Of a DNA stretch of 64,000 nucleotides, positions 1 through 8,412 are shown in pieces. The stretch comes from Pseudomonas sp. B21-015. GTDB taxonomy: Bacteria > Pseudomonadota > Gammaproteobacteria > Pseudomonadales > Pseudomonadaceae. Location: contig NZ_CP087196.1 in assembly GCF_024749285.1 (NCBI RefSeq), positions 1,922,001 through 1,986,000 of the forward strand, read 5' to 3'. Position numbers and translations under genes: made by a program. The first letter of the stretch is position 1; the number at the start of each line of letters is the position of its first letter. Below the pieces are notes generated by a model. That model worked only from the letters and a program-made list of their open reading frames with translations. It had not been told where the DNA came from and made no database searches.

Positions 1-1039
1 CGCAATCGTCCCAGTCGACGCCGCGCTGTAAGTGTTCCAGCAGGCGTCGGGTGTAACCGAAACCGCTGACGATCAATTGCGACAACGCGGTGCCATGGGC
101 CGAAAGCTTGAGGTAAAGCACGCCTTGAGGATTGCCCGAAGCTTCCTGCGCCAGTGCCTCGTGGCGTTCCAGCAGGCTCACTTGCCAGCCCCGTGCGGCG
201 AGGCTGGCGGCACTGGCGCAACCGGCCAGCCCGGCGCCGATCACCAGGGCGCGGCGTTCGCCGGTCAGCGGTTGTGGGCGAGCGAACCAGGGTTTTGCCG
301 AGACTGGTTTAGCAGCCTCTTCAGGCCAGCCGAGGAATGTGCCCCGTAGAATTTCCCACTTGTGGCCGATGCCGGGCGTGCGTTTCATCTTGAAGCCCGC
401 CGCGTTCAGCAGGCGGCGCACCCAACCGGTGCTGGTGAAGGTGCTGATGGTCGAGCCGGGTGCCGCCAGGCGAGCCAGTTCGGCAAACAGTTCGGCGGTC
501 CACATGTCGGGGTTTTTCGCCGGGGCGAAACCGTCGAGAAACCAGGCATCGATCTGCGCATCCAGTTGGGGCAACTGCTCCAGCGCATCGCCGACCAGTA
601 AGGTCAGAGTGACGCGGCCATTGTCCAGCACCAGGCGCTGGAAACCTTGATGGATCGCCACGTATTGCGCCAGCAGTTGATCGGCGAACGGCTTGAGATC
701 TGGCCATAACGCCAGGGCCCGTTGCAGGTCGGGGGCGCTCAGCGGGTACTTTTCGACACTGACAAAATGCAGCCGTGCACCGGTCACCGCGTGTTGTTCG
801 AACAACTGCCAGGCACAGAGAAAATTCAGCCCGGTGCCGAACCCGGTCTCGCCAATCACCAGTCGACCATTCACCGGCAATGCGGCGAAACGGTCACGCA
901 AATCGTTTTGCTCCAGAAACACGTAGCGAGTTTCTTCAAGGCCCGACTGGTCGGAAAAATACACATCATCGAACACCCGCGAGCGCGGGCGACCTTGGTC
1001 GTCCCAGTCGAGCTGGGCGTGGGGCAATACAGGTTTCAT
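1..1039 (-). CDS. mnmC: MnmC, bifunctional tRNA mnm5s2U34 methyltransferase/FAD oxidoreductase (partial)
   Basis: The reading frame starts at an ATG at 1039 and runs off the left edge, so only about 346 N-terminal residues are present. The N-terminal part is a class I methyltransferase with the SAM motif GFGTGLNFL. It is followed by an FAD-binding Rossmann motif VIGAGLAGCASAAS near residue 265. This order, methyltransferase then oxidoreductase, is that of MnmC, which performs the last two steps of 5-methylaminomethyl-2-thiouridine synthesis at the wobble base of certain tRNAs: removal of the carboxymethyl group, then methylation. The C-terminal half of the oxidoreductase lies outside the window. 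The gene points away from pap, with a large hairpin repeat between them. Confidence 0.93.
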   Translation of the reverse strand, partial: MKPVLPHAQLDWDDQGRPRSRVFDDVYFSDQSGLEETRYVFLEQNDLRDRFAALPVNGRLVIGETGFGTGLNFLCAWQLFEQHAVTGARLHFVSVEKYPLSAPDLQRALALWPDLKPFADQLLAQYVAIHQGFQRLVLDNGRVTLTLLVGDALEQLPQLDAQIDAWFLDGFAPAKNPDMWTAELFAELARLAAPGSTISTFTSTGWVRRLLNAAGFKMKRTPGIGHKWEILRGTFLGWPEEAAKPVSAKPWFARPQPLTGERRALVIGAGLAGCASAASLAARGWQVSLLERHEALAQEASGNPQGVLYLKLSAHGTALSQLIVSGFGYTRRLLEHLQRGVDWDDC

Positions 1040-1133
1040 GGCAGGCTCGGCAACGGCAAGGAGGCCATTCTAGCCGATCGCCGCAGCGGTGCTTGATCCA
1101 TGGCAAGACACGTTCGACCTGTCGCTGAAATTC

Positions 1134-1265
1134 TGTAGCAGCTGCCGAAGGCTGCGTTTGATCGCGAAGCGGTCGCAAAGTCAGACAACGTGGTTTTCCG
1201 GTAATGCATTGTCGCCGGTTTGGCGACCGCTTCGCGATCGAACGCAGGCTGCGCCAGCTGCTACA
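1134..1265. repeat. Long imperfect inverted repeat (REP-like, GCAGCTGCCGAAGGCTGCG family)
   Basis: Two arms of about 43 bases (1134-1176 and 1223-1265) face each other. Each has an outer part TGTAGCAGCTG and an inner part with GATCGCGAAGCGGTCGC. A related 29-base arm sequence occurs at 57803-57879. Just after this element, 1266-1289 carries a loose piece of the same family (GGCTGCGATCTTTTGATC). It fills most of the 311 bp between the divergent mnmC and pap genes. I see no gene in this gap. Confidence 0.85.
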
Positions 1266-1350
1266 AGGCTGCGATCTTTTGATCTTTTTTTGCTTCACCG
1301 CAAACCCCCATCTTCCGCTAGTCTTGCTCAATCCTGGAAGGAGCCGCGCC

Positions 1351-2874
1351 ATGTTCGAATCTGCCGAAATCGGTCATGTCATCGACAAAGAAACCTATGA
1401 AGCCGAAGTGCCGGCGTTGCGTGAAGCCTTGCTCGAAGCGCAGTTCGAACTTCGGCAGCAACACCGCTTTCCGGTCATCATTTTGATCAACGGCATCGAA
1501 GGGGCCGGCAAGGGCGAGACGGTCAAGTTGCTCAACGAATGGATGGACCCGCGCTTGATCGAGGTCCGCACCTTCGACCAGCAGACCGACGAAGAGCTGG
1601 CGCGACCGCCCGCCTGGCGTTACTGGCGGATGCTTCCGGCCAAGGGCCGCATGGGGATTTTCTTCGGCAACTGGTACAGCCAGATGCTGCAGGGACGGGT
1701 TCATGGCCTGTTCAAGGATCCGCGACTTGATCAAAGCATTAACGGGGCCGAGCGGTTGGAGAAGATGCTCTGCGACGAAGGCGCGCTGATCTTCAAGTTC
1801 TGGTTTCACCTCTCCAAAAAACAAATGAAAGCGCGGCTCAAGGCGCTGGCTGACGATCCGCTGCACAGTTGGCGCATCAGCCCGCTGGACTGGCAACAGT
1901 CCCAAACGTACGACAAGTTTGTGAAGTACGGCGAACGTGTATTGCGCCGCACCAGCCGCGACTATGCGCCATGGCATGTGATCGCTGGCGTGGACACGCA
2001 CTACCGCAGTCTGACGGTTGGCAAGATCCTGCTCGAGGGCCTGCAGAGCGCGCTGAAGAGACCGAGGATTCACCCGCATAAAGTCAGCGCCGCGCCCTTG
2101 TTCCCCAGCGTCGATCAAGTGAATCTGCTCGATAGCCTGGACCTGACCCTGAACCTGGACAAGGACGATTACGAAGAGCAACTGATTACCGAGCAGGCGC
2201 GGTTTTCCGGGCTGATGCGCGACAAGCGAATGCGTCGCCACGCGTTGATCGCGTTGTTCGAAGGCAACGACGCGGCAGGCAAGGGCGGGGCAATTCGTCG
2301 GGTGGCCGCGGCGCTTGACCCACGCCAGTACGACATCGTGCCGATCGCCGCGCCTACCGAGGAAGAACGGGCGCAGCCGTATCTCTGGCGTTTCTGGCGG
2401 CATATTCCGGCGCGGGGCAAATTCACTGTGTTCGACCGCTCCTGGTATGGCCGGGTGTTGGTGGAGCGCGTCGAAGGTTTTTGCAGCAAGGCGGACTGGA
2501 TGCGCGCCTATGGCGAGATCAACGACTTCGAAGAGCAGATCGCCGATGCCGGGGTGATCGTGGCCAAGTTCTGGCTGGCCATCGATAAACAGACTCAGAT
2601 GGAACGCTTTCAGGAGCGCGAACAGATCCCCTTCAAGCGCTTCAAGATCACTGAAGATGACTGGCGCAATCGCGATAAATGGGATGACTATCGCACCGCC
2701 GTTGGCGACATGGTCGATCGCACCAGCACTGAGATATCGCCCTGGACCCTGGTGGAAGCCAACGACAAGCGCTGGGCGCGGGTCAAGGTCCTGCGCACCA
2801 TTAACCATGCGCTGGAAGAAGCCTTCGAAAAGTCCGACAAACGCGAGAAGAAACTGCAGAAAAACAAGCGCTGA
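1351..2874 (+). CDS. pap: Polyphosphate:AMP phosphotransferase (two-domain PPK2 family)
   Basis: The 507-residue product has two PPK2 domains in tandem, about residues 1-245 and 265-500. Each has its own Walker A-like loop, EGAGKGE in the first and NDAAGKGG in the second. The lid segment of the second domain reads DRSWYGR, the canonical form, while the first has FGNWYS, so the N-terminal domain looks degenerate, as is usual in the two-domain class. The enzyme uses polyphosphate to phosphorylate AMP to ADP. The start at 1351 is set by the ribosome site GGAAGGAG seven or so bases upstream; the frame is open further upstream but that part overlaps the repeat. In P. aeruginosa this gene also neighbours the thiolase that follows here. 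Confidence 0.92.
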   Translation: MFESAEIGHVIDKETYEAEVPALREALLEAQFELRQQHRFPVIILINGIEGAGKGETVKLLNEWMDPRLIEVRTFDQQTDEELARPPAWRYWRMLPAKGRMGIFFGNWYSQMLQGRVHGLFKDPRLDQSINGAERLEKMLCDEGALIFKFWFHLSKKQMKARLKALADDPLHSWRISPLDWQQSQTYDKFVKYGERVLRRTSRDYAPWHVIAGVDTHYRSLTVGKILLEGLQSALKRPRIHPHKVSAAPLFPSVDQVNLLDSLDLTLNLDKDDYEEQLITEQARFSGLMRDKRMRRHALIALFEGNDAAGKGGAIRRVAAALDPRQYDIVPIAAPTEEERAQPYLWRFWRHIPARGKFTVFDRSWYGRVLVERVEGFCSKADWMRAYGEINDFEEQIADAGVIVAKFWLAIDKQTQMERFQEREQIPFKRFKITEDDWRNRDKWDDYRTAVGDMVDRTSTEISPWTLVEANDKRWARVKVLRTINHALEEAFEKSDKREKKLQKNKR

Positions 2875-2979
2875 ACCGATGGCTACGCATACGCGGGGTG
2901 AATGATTGTCGCGGTCAGTCATGGGCTGGACTTATGCTCGTTCCAACTCCTGACTGACAACAACAATGAGGTGTATGCC

Positions 2980-4164
2980 ATGCGTGAAGTGGTGATCGTC
3001 GACAGCGTGCGGACCGGCCTGGCCAAATCCTTTCGCGGCAAGTTCAACATGACCCGTCCGGACGACATGGCGGCCCACTGCGTCAATGCGCTGCTCACGC
3101 GCAATGACGTCGACCCGGCCAGTGTCGAGGATTGCATCGTCGGCGCCGGCTCCAACGAAGGCGCCCAGGGCTACAACATCGGTCGCAACGTCGCGGTGCT
3201 CTCGCACTTGGGTATCGGCACGGGAGGCATGACCCTTAACCGCTTCTGTTCGTCGGGCTTGCAGGCCATTGCCATTGCCGCCAACCAGATCGCTTCGGGT
3301 TGCAGCGACATCATTGTCGCCGGTGGCGTCGAATCCATCAGCCTGACCATGAAAAGCGTCAACACCGACAACCTGATCAACCCGCTGCTGAAAGAACAGG
3401 TGCCGGGCATCTATTTCCCCATGGGCCAGACCGCCGAGATCGTCGCGCGTCGTTACAACGTCAGCCGCGAAGAGCAGGACTTGTATGCCCTGCAAAGCCA
3501 GCAGCGTACCGCCCAGGCGCAGGCCGCCGGGTTGTTCAACGATGAAATCGTGCCAATGGCAGTGAAGTATCGCGTTGAAGACAAGACCACCGCTCAGGTG
3601 CAGATCCTCGACGGCATCGTCGATCATGACGACTGCAACCGCCCCGACACCACCCTTCAAAGTCTGGCCGGATTGAAACCGGTGTTTGCCGAAGACGGCT
3701 CGGTAACCGCCGGCAACTCGTCGCAATTGTCCGACGGCGCCTCGATGACCCTGGTGATGAGCCTGGAAAAAGCCCTGGCGCTGGGGCTCAAGCCCAAAGC
3801 CTTCTTTCGCGGTTTCGCCGTGGCCGGGTGCCAGCCGGACGAGATGGGCATCGGCCCGGTGTTCTCGGTGCCGAAGTTGCTCAAGGCCAAGGGGTTGCAG
3901 ATTGCCGACATTGATCTGTGGGAGCTCAACGAAGCGTTCGCGTCCCAGTGCTTGTACAGCCGCAATCGGCTGGAAATCGATAACGACAAATACAACGTCA
4001 ATGGCGGCTCGATTTCCATCGGCCATCCGTTCGGCATGACGGGGTCGCGTCAGGTCGGGCACATCGTGCGTGAGTTGCAGCGGCGTAACCTGCGTTACGG
4101 CATCGTCACCATGTGCGTGGGGGGCGGGATGGGGGCTACGGGGTTGTTTGAGGCGGTGCGGTAA
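2980..4164 (+). CDS. Thiolase family protein (acetyl-CoA C-acyltransferase)
   Basis: The 394-residue protein is a full-length thiolase. It has the nucleophilic cysteine in NRFCSSGL (Cys90), the WELNEAFA segment, the histidine motif GHPFGMTGSRQ and the C-terminal cysteine in MCVGGGMG. It should join or cleave acyl-CoA with acetyl-CoA; chain-length preference and direction cannot be read from the sequence. There is no hydratase or dehydrogenase partner next to it, so it is a stand-alone thiolase rather than a fadBA unit. The ATG at 2980 follows AATGAGGTG; the frame stays open upstream to 2902, but the extra residues do not look like thiolase. Confidence 0.92.
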   Translation: MREVVIVDSVRTGLAKSFRGKFNMTRPDDMAAHCVNALLTRNDVDPASVEDCIVGAGSNEGAQGYNIGRNVAVLSHLGIGTGGMTLNRFCSSGLQAIAIAANQIASGCSDIIVAGGVESISLTMKSVNTDNLINPLLKEQVPGIYFPMGQTAEIVARRYNVSREEQDLYALQSQQRTAQAQAAGLFNDEIVPMAVKYRVEDKTTAQVQILDGIVDHDDCNRPDTTLQSLAGLKPVFAEDGSVTAGNSSQLSDGASMTLVMSLEKALALGLKPKAFFRGFAVAGCQPDEMGIGPVFSVPKLLKAKGLQIADIDLWELNEAFASQCLYSRNRLEIDNDKYNVNGGSISIGHPFGMTGSRQVGHIVRELQRRNLRYGIVTMCVGGGMGATGLFEAVR

Positions 4165-4198
4165 GTACCCTGATTATGTAGAGACTGTTGCATTGCTA

Positions 4199-4286
4199 TC
4201 GCGGGCAAGCCCGCTCCCACAGTAATTGGCGGCGATCACAAATACAGCGAACGCCACAAACCCTGTGGGAGCGGGCTTGCCCGCGA
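4199..4286. repeat. REPIN, family A (two inverted REP copies)
   Basis: TCGCGGGCAAGCCCGCTCCC(ACA) at 4199-4221 is repeated in inverted form at 4264-4286, with about 42 bases between. The same pair occurs at 17533-17621, 21647-21716 and 59732-59810. It sits in the gap between the convergent thiolase and DUF6316 genes. Confidence 0.92.
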
Positions 4287-4301
4287 TGCAGGCGCCACGG
4301 T

Positions 4302-4496
4302 TTACCGGCTTATGCACAAGAACTGCATCCGCTCGACATACGCCTGAATTTCACGCATCGCTGCCTCCCGGTTTTCAAACGGCCCCTCCAGCGTGTGCTC
4401 CCGGGTGGTGAAATACAACTCGCCATTGACACGACACAACCGGTCACAGCGAAAGTGCGTGGCGGGGGCGTTGTCCTGGGCGCGCATGCCGTACAT
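4302..4496 (-). CDS. DUF6316 family small protein
   Basis: This 64-residue protein resembles a small conserved Pseudomonas family (DUF6316, recalled from memory) of unknown function. It has alternating charged and aromatic residues (VNGELYFTTREH) and no signal peptide or membrane segment. The ATG at 4496 has AGGAG seven bases upstream, which favours it over an ATG 66 bases further out. The gene is convergent with the thiolase and divergent from the DMT transporter. Conservation of size and start supports a real gene; the role is unknown. Confidence 0.7.
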   Translation of the reverse strand: MYGMRAQDNAPATHFRCDRLCRVNGELYFTTREHTLEGPFENREAAMREIQAYVERMQFLCISR

Positions 4497-4697
4497 GAGC
4501 GATCTCCTGCGGATGTCGGTTTCAATGAGCTTATGCATGAACCACTTGCAACGCCTGGCCACCTGATCGACGGCATATCGTCAACGTTATGGTGCGACCT
4601 GCACAGTTTCATTTGCGGCCCGCCGGCAACGGTCCCTGTGTCGCGCTCTGGTCTGAGCCTAGAATGACCGTTCTTGCCAATGGGCTTCGGGGTCAGC

Positions 4698-5657
4698 ATG
4701 CATATTTCATCGGGTCGCTGGGTGTACGGTTTGTTCCTGGCCTTGCTGACTGCGTTGCTGTGGGGAATCCTGCCGATCAAGCTCAAGCAAGTGCTGCTGG
4801 TGATGGACCCGGTGACGGTGACCTGGTTTCGCCTGCTGGTGTCCGGTGGTTGCCTGTTCGTTTATCTGGCGGCGACCAAACGCCTGCCGAGTCGCAAAGT
4901 GCTTGGCCCGCGCGGTGGCTGTCTGGTGTTGATGGCGGTACTCGGACTGGTCGGCAACTACGTGCTGTACCTGATGGGCTTGAACCTGCTCAGCCCCGGC
5001 ACCGCGCAACTGGTGGTGCAGATGGGCCCGATCATGTTGTTGATCGCCAGTCTGTTCGTGTTCAAGGAGCGGTTCAGCGTGGGGCAGGGGATTGGCCTGT
5101 TGGTGCTGTTGATCGGCTTTGGGCTGTTCTTCAATCAGCGCTTGAGCGAGTTGCTCACCTCCCTCACCGATTACACCGCAGGCGTGCTGATGGTGCTGTT
5201 GGCGTCCACGGTCTGGACCTTCTATGCCTTGGGTCAGAAGCAGTTGCTCACGGTGTGGAATTCGTTGCAGGTAATGATGGTGATTTACCTGTTCTGCGCA
5301 CTGTTGCTGACGCCGTGGGTGCATCCACTGAAAGCGCTGCAACTGAGCCCGCTGCAAGGCTGGCTGCTGCTGGCGTGCTGTTTGAACACGCTGATCGCTT
5401 ACGGCGCCTTTGCCGAAGCGCTGGCCCATTGGGAGGCTTCGCGGGTCAGTGCGACGCTGGCGATCACGCCGCTGGTGACCTTTGCCGCTGTGGCTGTGGC
5501 CGCGTGGTTATGGCCGGAGTATGTGCATGCCGAGCAGATCAATGGCCTGGGTTATGGCGGGGCGGTGTTGGTAGTGGTGGGCTCGGCGCTGGTGGCGTTG
5601 GGGCCATCGTTGATGGCGGGGCTTCGTGCCAGAAAGACCAAAATGGCGGTTGAATGA
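4698..5657 (+). CDS. DMT-family (EamA) transporter
   Basis: The 319-residue product is very hydrophobic, with about ten membrane segments arranged as two EamA halves. The first half begins at the N-terminus (LLTALLWGILPIK) and the second near residue 155 (GVLMVLLASTVWTFYALGQK). Proteins of this type move small metabolites across the inner membrane; the substrate cannot be told. I chose the ATG at 4698, eight residues into the longest frame, because the upstream start is TTG and the family usually begins just before the first membrane helix. The stop codon lies inside the first arm of the hairpin repeat at 5655-5687. Confidence 0.85.
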   Translation: MHISSGRWVYGLFLALLTALLWGILPIKLKQVLLVMDPVTVTWFRLLVSGGCLFVYLAATKRLPSRKVLGPRGGCLVLMAVLGLVGNYVLYLMGLNLLSPGTAQLVVQMGPIMLLIASLFVFKERFSVGQGIGLLVLLIGFGLFFNQRLSELLTSLTDYTAGVLMVLLASTVWTFYALGQKQLLTVWNSLQVMMVIYLFCALLLTPWVHPLKALQLSPLQGWLLLACCLNTLIAYGAFAEALAHWEASRVSATLAITPLVTFAAVAVAAWLWPEYVHAEQINGLGYGGAVLVVVGSALVALGPSLMAGLRARKTKMAVE

Positions 5658-5687
5658 TCGTTCCCACGCTCTGCGTGGGAACGATCA
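5655..5687. repeat. Perfect 15-bp hairpin, family D repeat (TGATCGTTCCCACGC)
   Basis: The arms at 5655-5669 and 5673-5687 are perfect inverted copies with a 3-base loop. A larger relative is at 24776-24877. It lies between the convergent DMT transporter and fumC genes and includes the stop codon of the former. It may act as a transcription stop for both, although it has no T-run. Confidence 0.9.
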
Positions 5688-5701
5688 CGGGCGGTGGTGA
5701 T

Positions 5702-7099
5702 TCACCCCTGCTTACCGGCCTCCAGCATATTCTCCGGCCTCACCCACGCATCGAACTCTTCATTGGTCAGATAGCCCAGCTGCAACGCCGCCTCACGCAA
5801 GGTCAGCCCCTCGCCATAAGCCTTCTTGGCAATCTCCGCCGATTTGTCGTAGCCGATATGCGGATTCAGCGCCGTCACCAGCATCAAGCCTCGTTCCAGA
5901 TGCTCGGCCATTTTCTCGGCATCCGGTTCCAGCCCGGCGATGCAATGCTGTTGGAAGTTGCTACAGCCGTCGCCCAGCAAGCGGATTGATTGCAGCAGGT
6001 TGTGAATGATCACCGGTTTGAACACGTTCAATTGCAGGTGCCCCTGACTGGCGGCAAAACCGATGGCGACGTCGTTGCCCAACACCTGACAGGCCAGCAT
6101 CGACAGCGCTTCGCATTGGGTCGGATTGACCTTGCCGGGCATGATCGAGCTGCCCGGCTCGTTGGCCGGCAGTTTCACTTCAGCGAACCCGGCTCGAGGT
6201 CCGGAGCCCAGCACGCGCAGGTCGTTGGCGATTTTCATCAGGGTCACGGCGAGGGTTTTCAGGGCGCCGGATAGGGTGACCAACGGCTCGTGACCGGCCA
6301 GGGCGGCGAATTTGTTGTGGGCGGTGACGAACGGCAGGCCGGAGAGGGCGGCCAGTTCGGCGGCGATCGCTTCGCCAAAACCGTGGGGCGAGTTCAACCC
6401 GGTGCCGACCGCGGTGCCGCCCTGAGCCAGTTCACAGACCGCCGGCAGTGCGCTGCGGATCGCCCGTTCGGCGTAATCCAGTTGTGCGATGAACGCCGAG
6501 AGTTCCTGGCCGAAGGTAATCGGCGTGGCGTCCATCATGTGGGTACGACCGGTCTTGACCAGTTTCATGTGCCGCGCGGACAGCTCCGCCAGCCCGCCAG
6601 ACAACTCGCTGATCGCCGGCAGCAAATGCTGTTGCACCGCCTGAACCGTCGCGATGTGCATGGCCGTGGGGAAGCAGTCGTTGGAACTCTGGGAGCGATT
6701 GACGTGATCGTTGGGGTGCACCGGGGTCTTGCCGCCACGCGGGTTGCCGGCCAGTTCGTTGGCGCGACCGGCGATCACTTCGTTGACGTTCATGTTGCTC
6801 TGGGTGCCGCTGCCGGTCTGCCAGACCACCAGCGGGAACTGATCGTCATGGTTGCCGTCGAGCACTTCGTCGGCGGCCTGTTCGATCAGGCGGGCGATGT
6901 CGGCGGGCAGGTCGCCATTGCGATCATTGACGCGCGCCGCGGCTTTCTTGATCAGGGCCAGGGCGTGCAGCACCGCCAGCGGCATGCGTTCGTTGCCGAT
7001 GGCGAAGTTGATCAGCGAGCGTTGTGTCTGAGCGCCCCAGTAAGCTTCGTCCGGGACTTCCACCTGGCCCAGGCTGTCGGTTTCGATACGGCTCATCAT
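5702..7099 (-). CDS. fumC: Class II fumarate hydratase
   Basis: The 465-residue protein is a full-length class II (iron-free) fumarase of the aspartase/fumarase superfamily, which hydrates fumarate to malate in the TCA cycle. The family signature [15 protein letters not shown] is present, as are the substrate-site segments SSNDCFPTA and [11 protein letters not shown]. Start: tandem ATGs at 7099 and 7096 follow AGGAG; a GTG six bases upstream of 7099 would place the ribosome site too close. In P. aeruginosa the gene in this place, next to DUF2059 and bolA, is fumC2. The upstream gap has no obvious iron-regulator site. Confidence 0.96.
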   Translation of the reverse strand: MMSRIETDSLGQVEVPDEAYWGAQTQRSLINFAIGNERMPLAVLHALALIKKAAARVNDRNGDLPADIARLIEQAADEVLDGNHDDQFPLVVWQTGSGTQSNMNVNEVIAGRANELAGNPRGGKTPVHPNDHVNRSQSSNDCFPTAMHIATVQAVQQHLLPAISELSGGLAELSARHMKLVKTGRTHMMDATPITFGQELSAFIAQLDYAERAIRSALPAVCELAQGGTAVGTGLNSPHGFGEAIAAELAALSGLPFVTAHNKFAALAGHEPLVTLSGALKTLAVTLMKIANDLRVLGSGPRAGFAEVKLPANEPGSSIMPGKVNPTQCEALSMLACQVLGNDVAIGFAASQGHLQLNVFKPVIIHNLLQSIRLLGDGCSNFQQHCIAGLEPDAEKMAEHLERGLMLVTALNPHIGYDKSAEIAKKAYGEGLTLREAALQLGYLTNEEFDAWVRPENMLEAGKQG

Positions 7100-7287
7100 G
7101 CACACTCCTGTAGGTCGATAGCGCAGTTTAGGCCGTGATCGCCGGTCGTGGTTCCATCAGTCGATATTTTGACCGTTCAACCCCTCTAAATCAGGCCCGA
7201 CAAGGCTTGGGGTTGAGCGACACACTTTTTTAGGCGCAGAATGGACGCCCTTGGGGTTTTACCTCGCCTGCTAGAAAAGGAAACTCG

Positions 7288-7821
7288 ATGACTCGTCTTC
7301 GTGCCATCTGTACCGCGGTTGCACTGGTTTGCGCCAGCGGCCAGGTTTTTGCCGATACCGCCAGCCACAACGCCAGTGCCGAAGCTTTCCTGACCCTGGC
7401 GCACGCTGACAAACTGGGCACTCCGGTGTACATGCAAGTGCAGCAAATGTTCGCTCAGCGCTTTGAACAGACCAAAGCCCCTGAATCGAAAAAAGCCCTG
7501 CTGGAAACCTACCAGGCCAAGGCCAACGCCGCTCTGGACGCAGCCATTGGCTGGAACAAGCTGAAGCCGGACATGGTCAAGCTCTACACCACCAATTTCA
7601 GTGAATCCGAGCTCAAGGACCTGGTTGCGTTCTACAAGTCGCCACTGGGCAAGAAAGTCCTGGAAAAAATGCCGCAGCTGACTCAGCAATCGGCCCAGAT
7701 GACTCAAGCCAAGCTGGAAAGCGCGGTGCCTGTGGTCAACAAACTGTTGGCTGACATGACCAACGAACTGGATCCTAAGGCTGCAGCTACTGCACCTGCT
7801 CCTGCCAAGAAAAAGCCTTAA
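7288..7821 (+). CDS. DUF2059 domain periplasmic protein
   Basis: The protein has 177 residues. Residues 1-22 form a signal peptide ending at QVFA, so the mature protein should be periplasmic. The core, with repeated helices and the segment FSESELKDLVAFYKSPLG around residue 110, matches the DUF2059 family. The tail is rich in Ala, Pro and Lys. The function of the family is not known. The start at 7288 follows AAAAGGAAA. bolA begins 12 bases after the stop, so the two are probably cotranscribed. Confidence 0.88.
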   Translation: MTRLRAICTAVALVCASGQVFADTASHNASAEAFLTLAHADKLGTPVYMQVQQMFAQRFEQTKAPESKKALLETYQAKANAALDAAIGWNKLKPDMVKLYTTNFSESELKDLVAFYKSPLGKKVLEKMPQLTQQSAQMTQAKLESAVPVVNKLLADMTNELDPKAAATAPAPAKKKP

Positions 7822-7833
7822 GCGGAGTTCGGT

Positions 7834-8133
7834 ATGACCATGCAACAACGCATCGAATCGACCCTGGGGCTGTTGCAGCCCGAGCATCTGCAAGTGCTGG
7901 ATGAAAGCCACATGCACAGCCGTGGGTTGCAGACCCACTTCAAGGCGGTGGTGGTCAGCCAGCAGTTCGAAGGGCTCAATCGCGTCAAGCGTCACCAGAA
8001 GGTGTACGGCACTTTGGGCGAACTGATGGGCGAGTTCCATGCGTTGGCGCTGCATACCTACACGCCGCAAGAATGGGCACAGATCGACGCGGCTCCGGCT
8101 TCGCCGACCTGTGCTGGCGGCAGTAAGCATTAA
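7834..8133 (+). CDS. bolA: BolA family protein
   Basis: The 99-residue protein has the BolA fold, with the conserved DESHMHSR segment near residue 30, the central V(V/S)xxF strand and the helix RVKRHQKVYGTL. BolA proteins pair with monothiol glutaredoxins in iron-sulfur handling and can act as morphogene-type regulators. The position right after DUF2059 and before trhO is the same as for bolA in P. aeruginosa. The start at 7834 is preceded by GGAG. Confidence 0.93.
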   Translation: MTMQQRIESTLGLLQPEHLQVLDESHMHSRGLQTHFKAVVVSQQFEGLNRVKRHQKVYGTLGELMGEFHALALHTYTPQEWAQIDAAPASPTCAGGSKH

Positions 8134-8154
8134 TGTGAAGGGCTGAAGCGCTGT

Positions 8155-8287
8155 TGTGGCGAGGGAGCTTGCTCCCGCTGGGCTGCGAAGCAGTCCCAAA
8201 ACCTGCAACAGCGTTCTGTCTGAAAGAGTGCAGTCGCCAGCATTACGACTGCTTCGCAGCCGAGCGGGAGCAAGCTCCCTCGCCACA
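8155..8287. repeat. REPIN, family B (GTGGCGAGGGAGCTTGCTCC)
   Basis: The arm TGTGGCGAGGGAGCTTGCTC... at 8155-8195 returns in inverted form at 8247-8287. The whole pair is repeated at 63852-63984, with a different loop. It separates bolA from trhO. Confidence 0.9.
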
Positions 8288-8322
8288 AAGGCATTCTCGC
8301 AGTCCTAAAATCACGCCGTTTT

Positions 8323-8331
8323 TGCTAGAAT
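8323..8331 (+). promoter_or_regulatory. Candidate extended -10 promoter for trhO
   Basis: The bases TGCTAGAAT match an extended -10 element (TGnTATAAT) with one change. No good -35 box lies 17 bases upstream, which is acceptable for an extended -10. Transcription would begin around 8338, inside the terminator-like hairpin that follows. Confidence 0.45.
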
Positions 8332-8335
8332 CCGC

Positions 8336-8365
8336 AACGCGCCGCTCACCCGGCGCGTTTTTTTT
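8336..8365 (+). terminator. Terminator-like hairpin upstream of trhO
   Basis: A 9-bp GC-rich stem (AACGCGCCG / CGGCGCGTT) with a 6-base loop is followed by eight T residues. It is a strong intrinsic terminator shape, placed 48 bases before the trhO start and directly after a candidate -10 box. Confidence 0.75.
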
Positions 8366-8412
8366 CGTATCCGGTTCACCCCTTACGAGGGTAGCCACCT
8401 GGAGAATTACCC

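Noticed and set aside
4199..4286. CRISPR-like repeated units
   Set aside because: Repeats come as single inverted pairs with unequal loops, not as direct repeats with regular spacers; they are REPINs.
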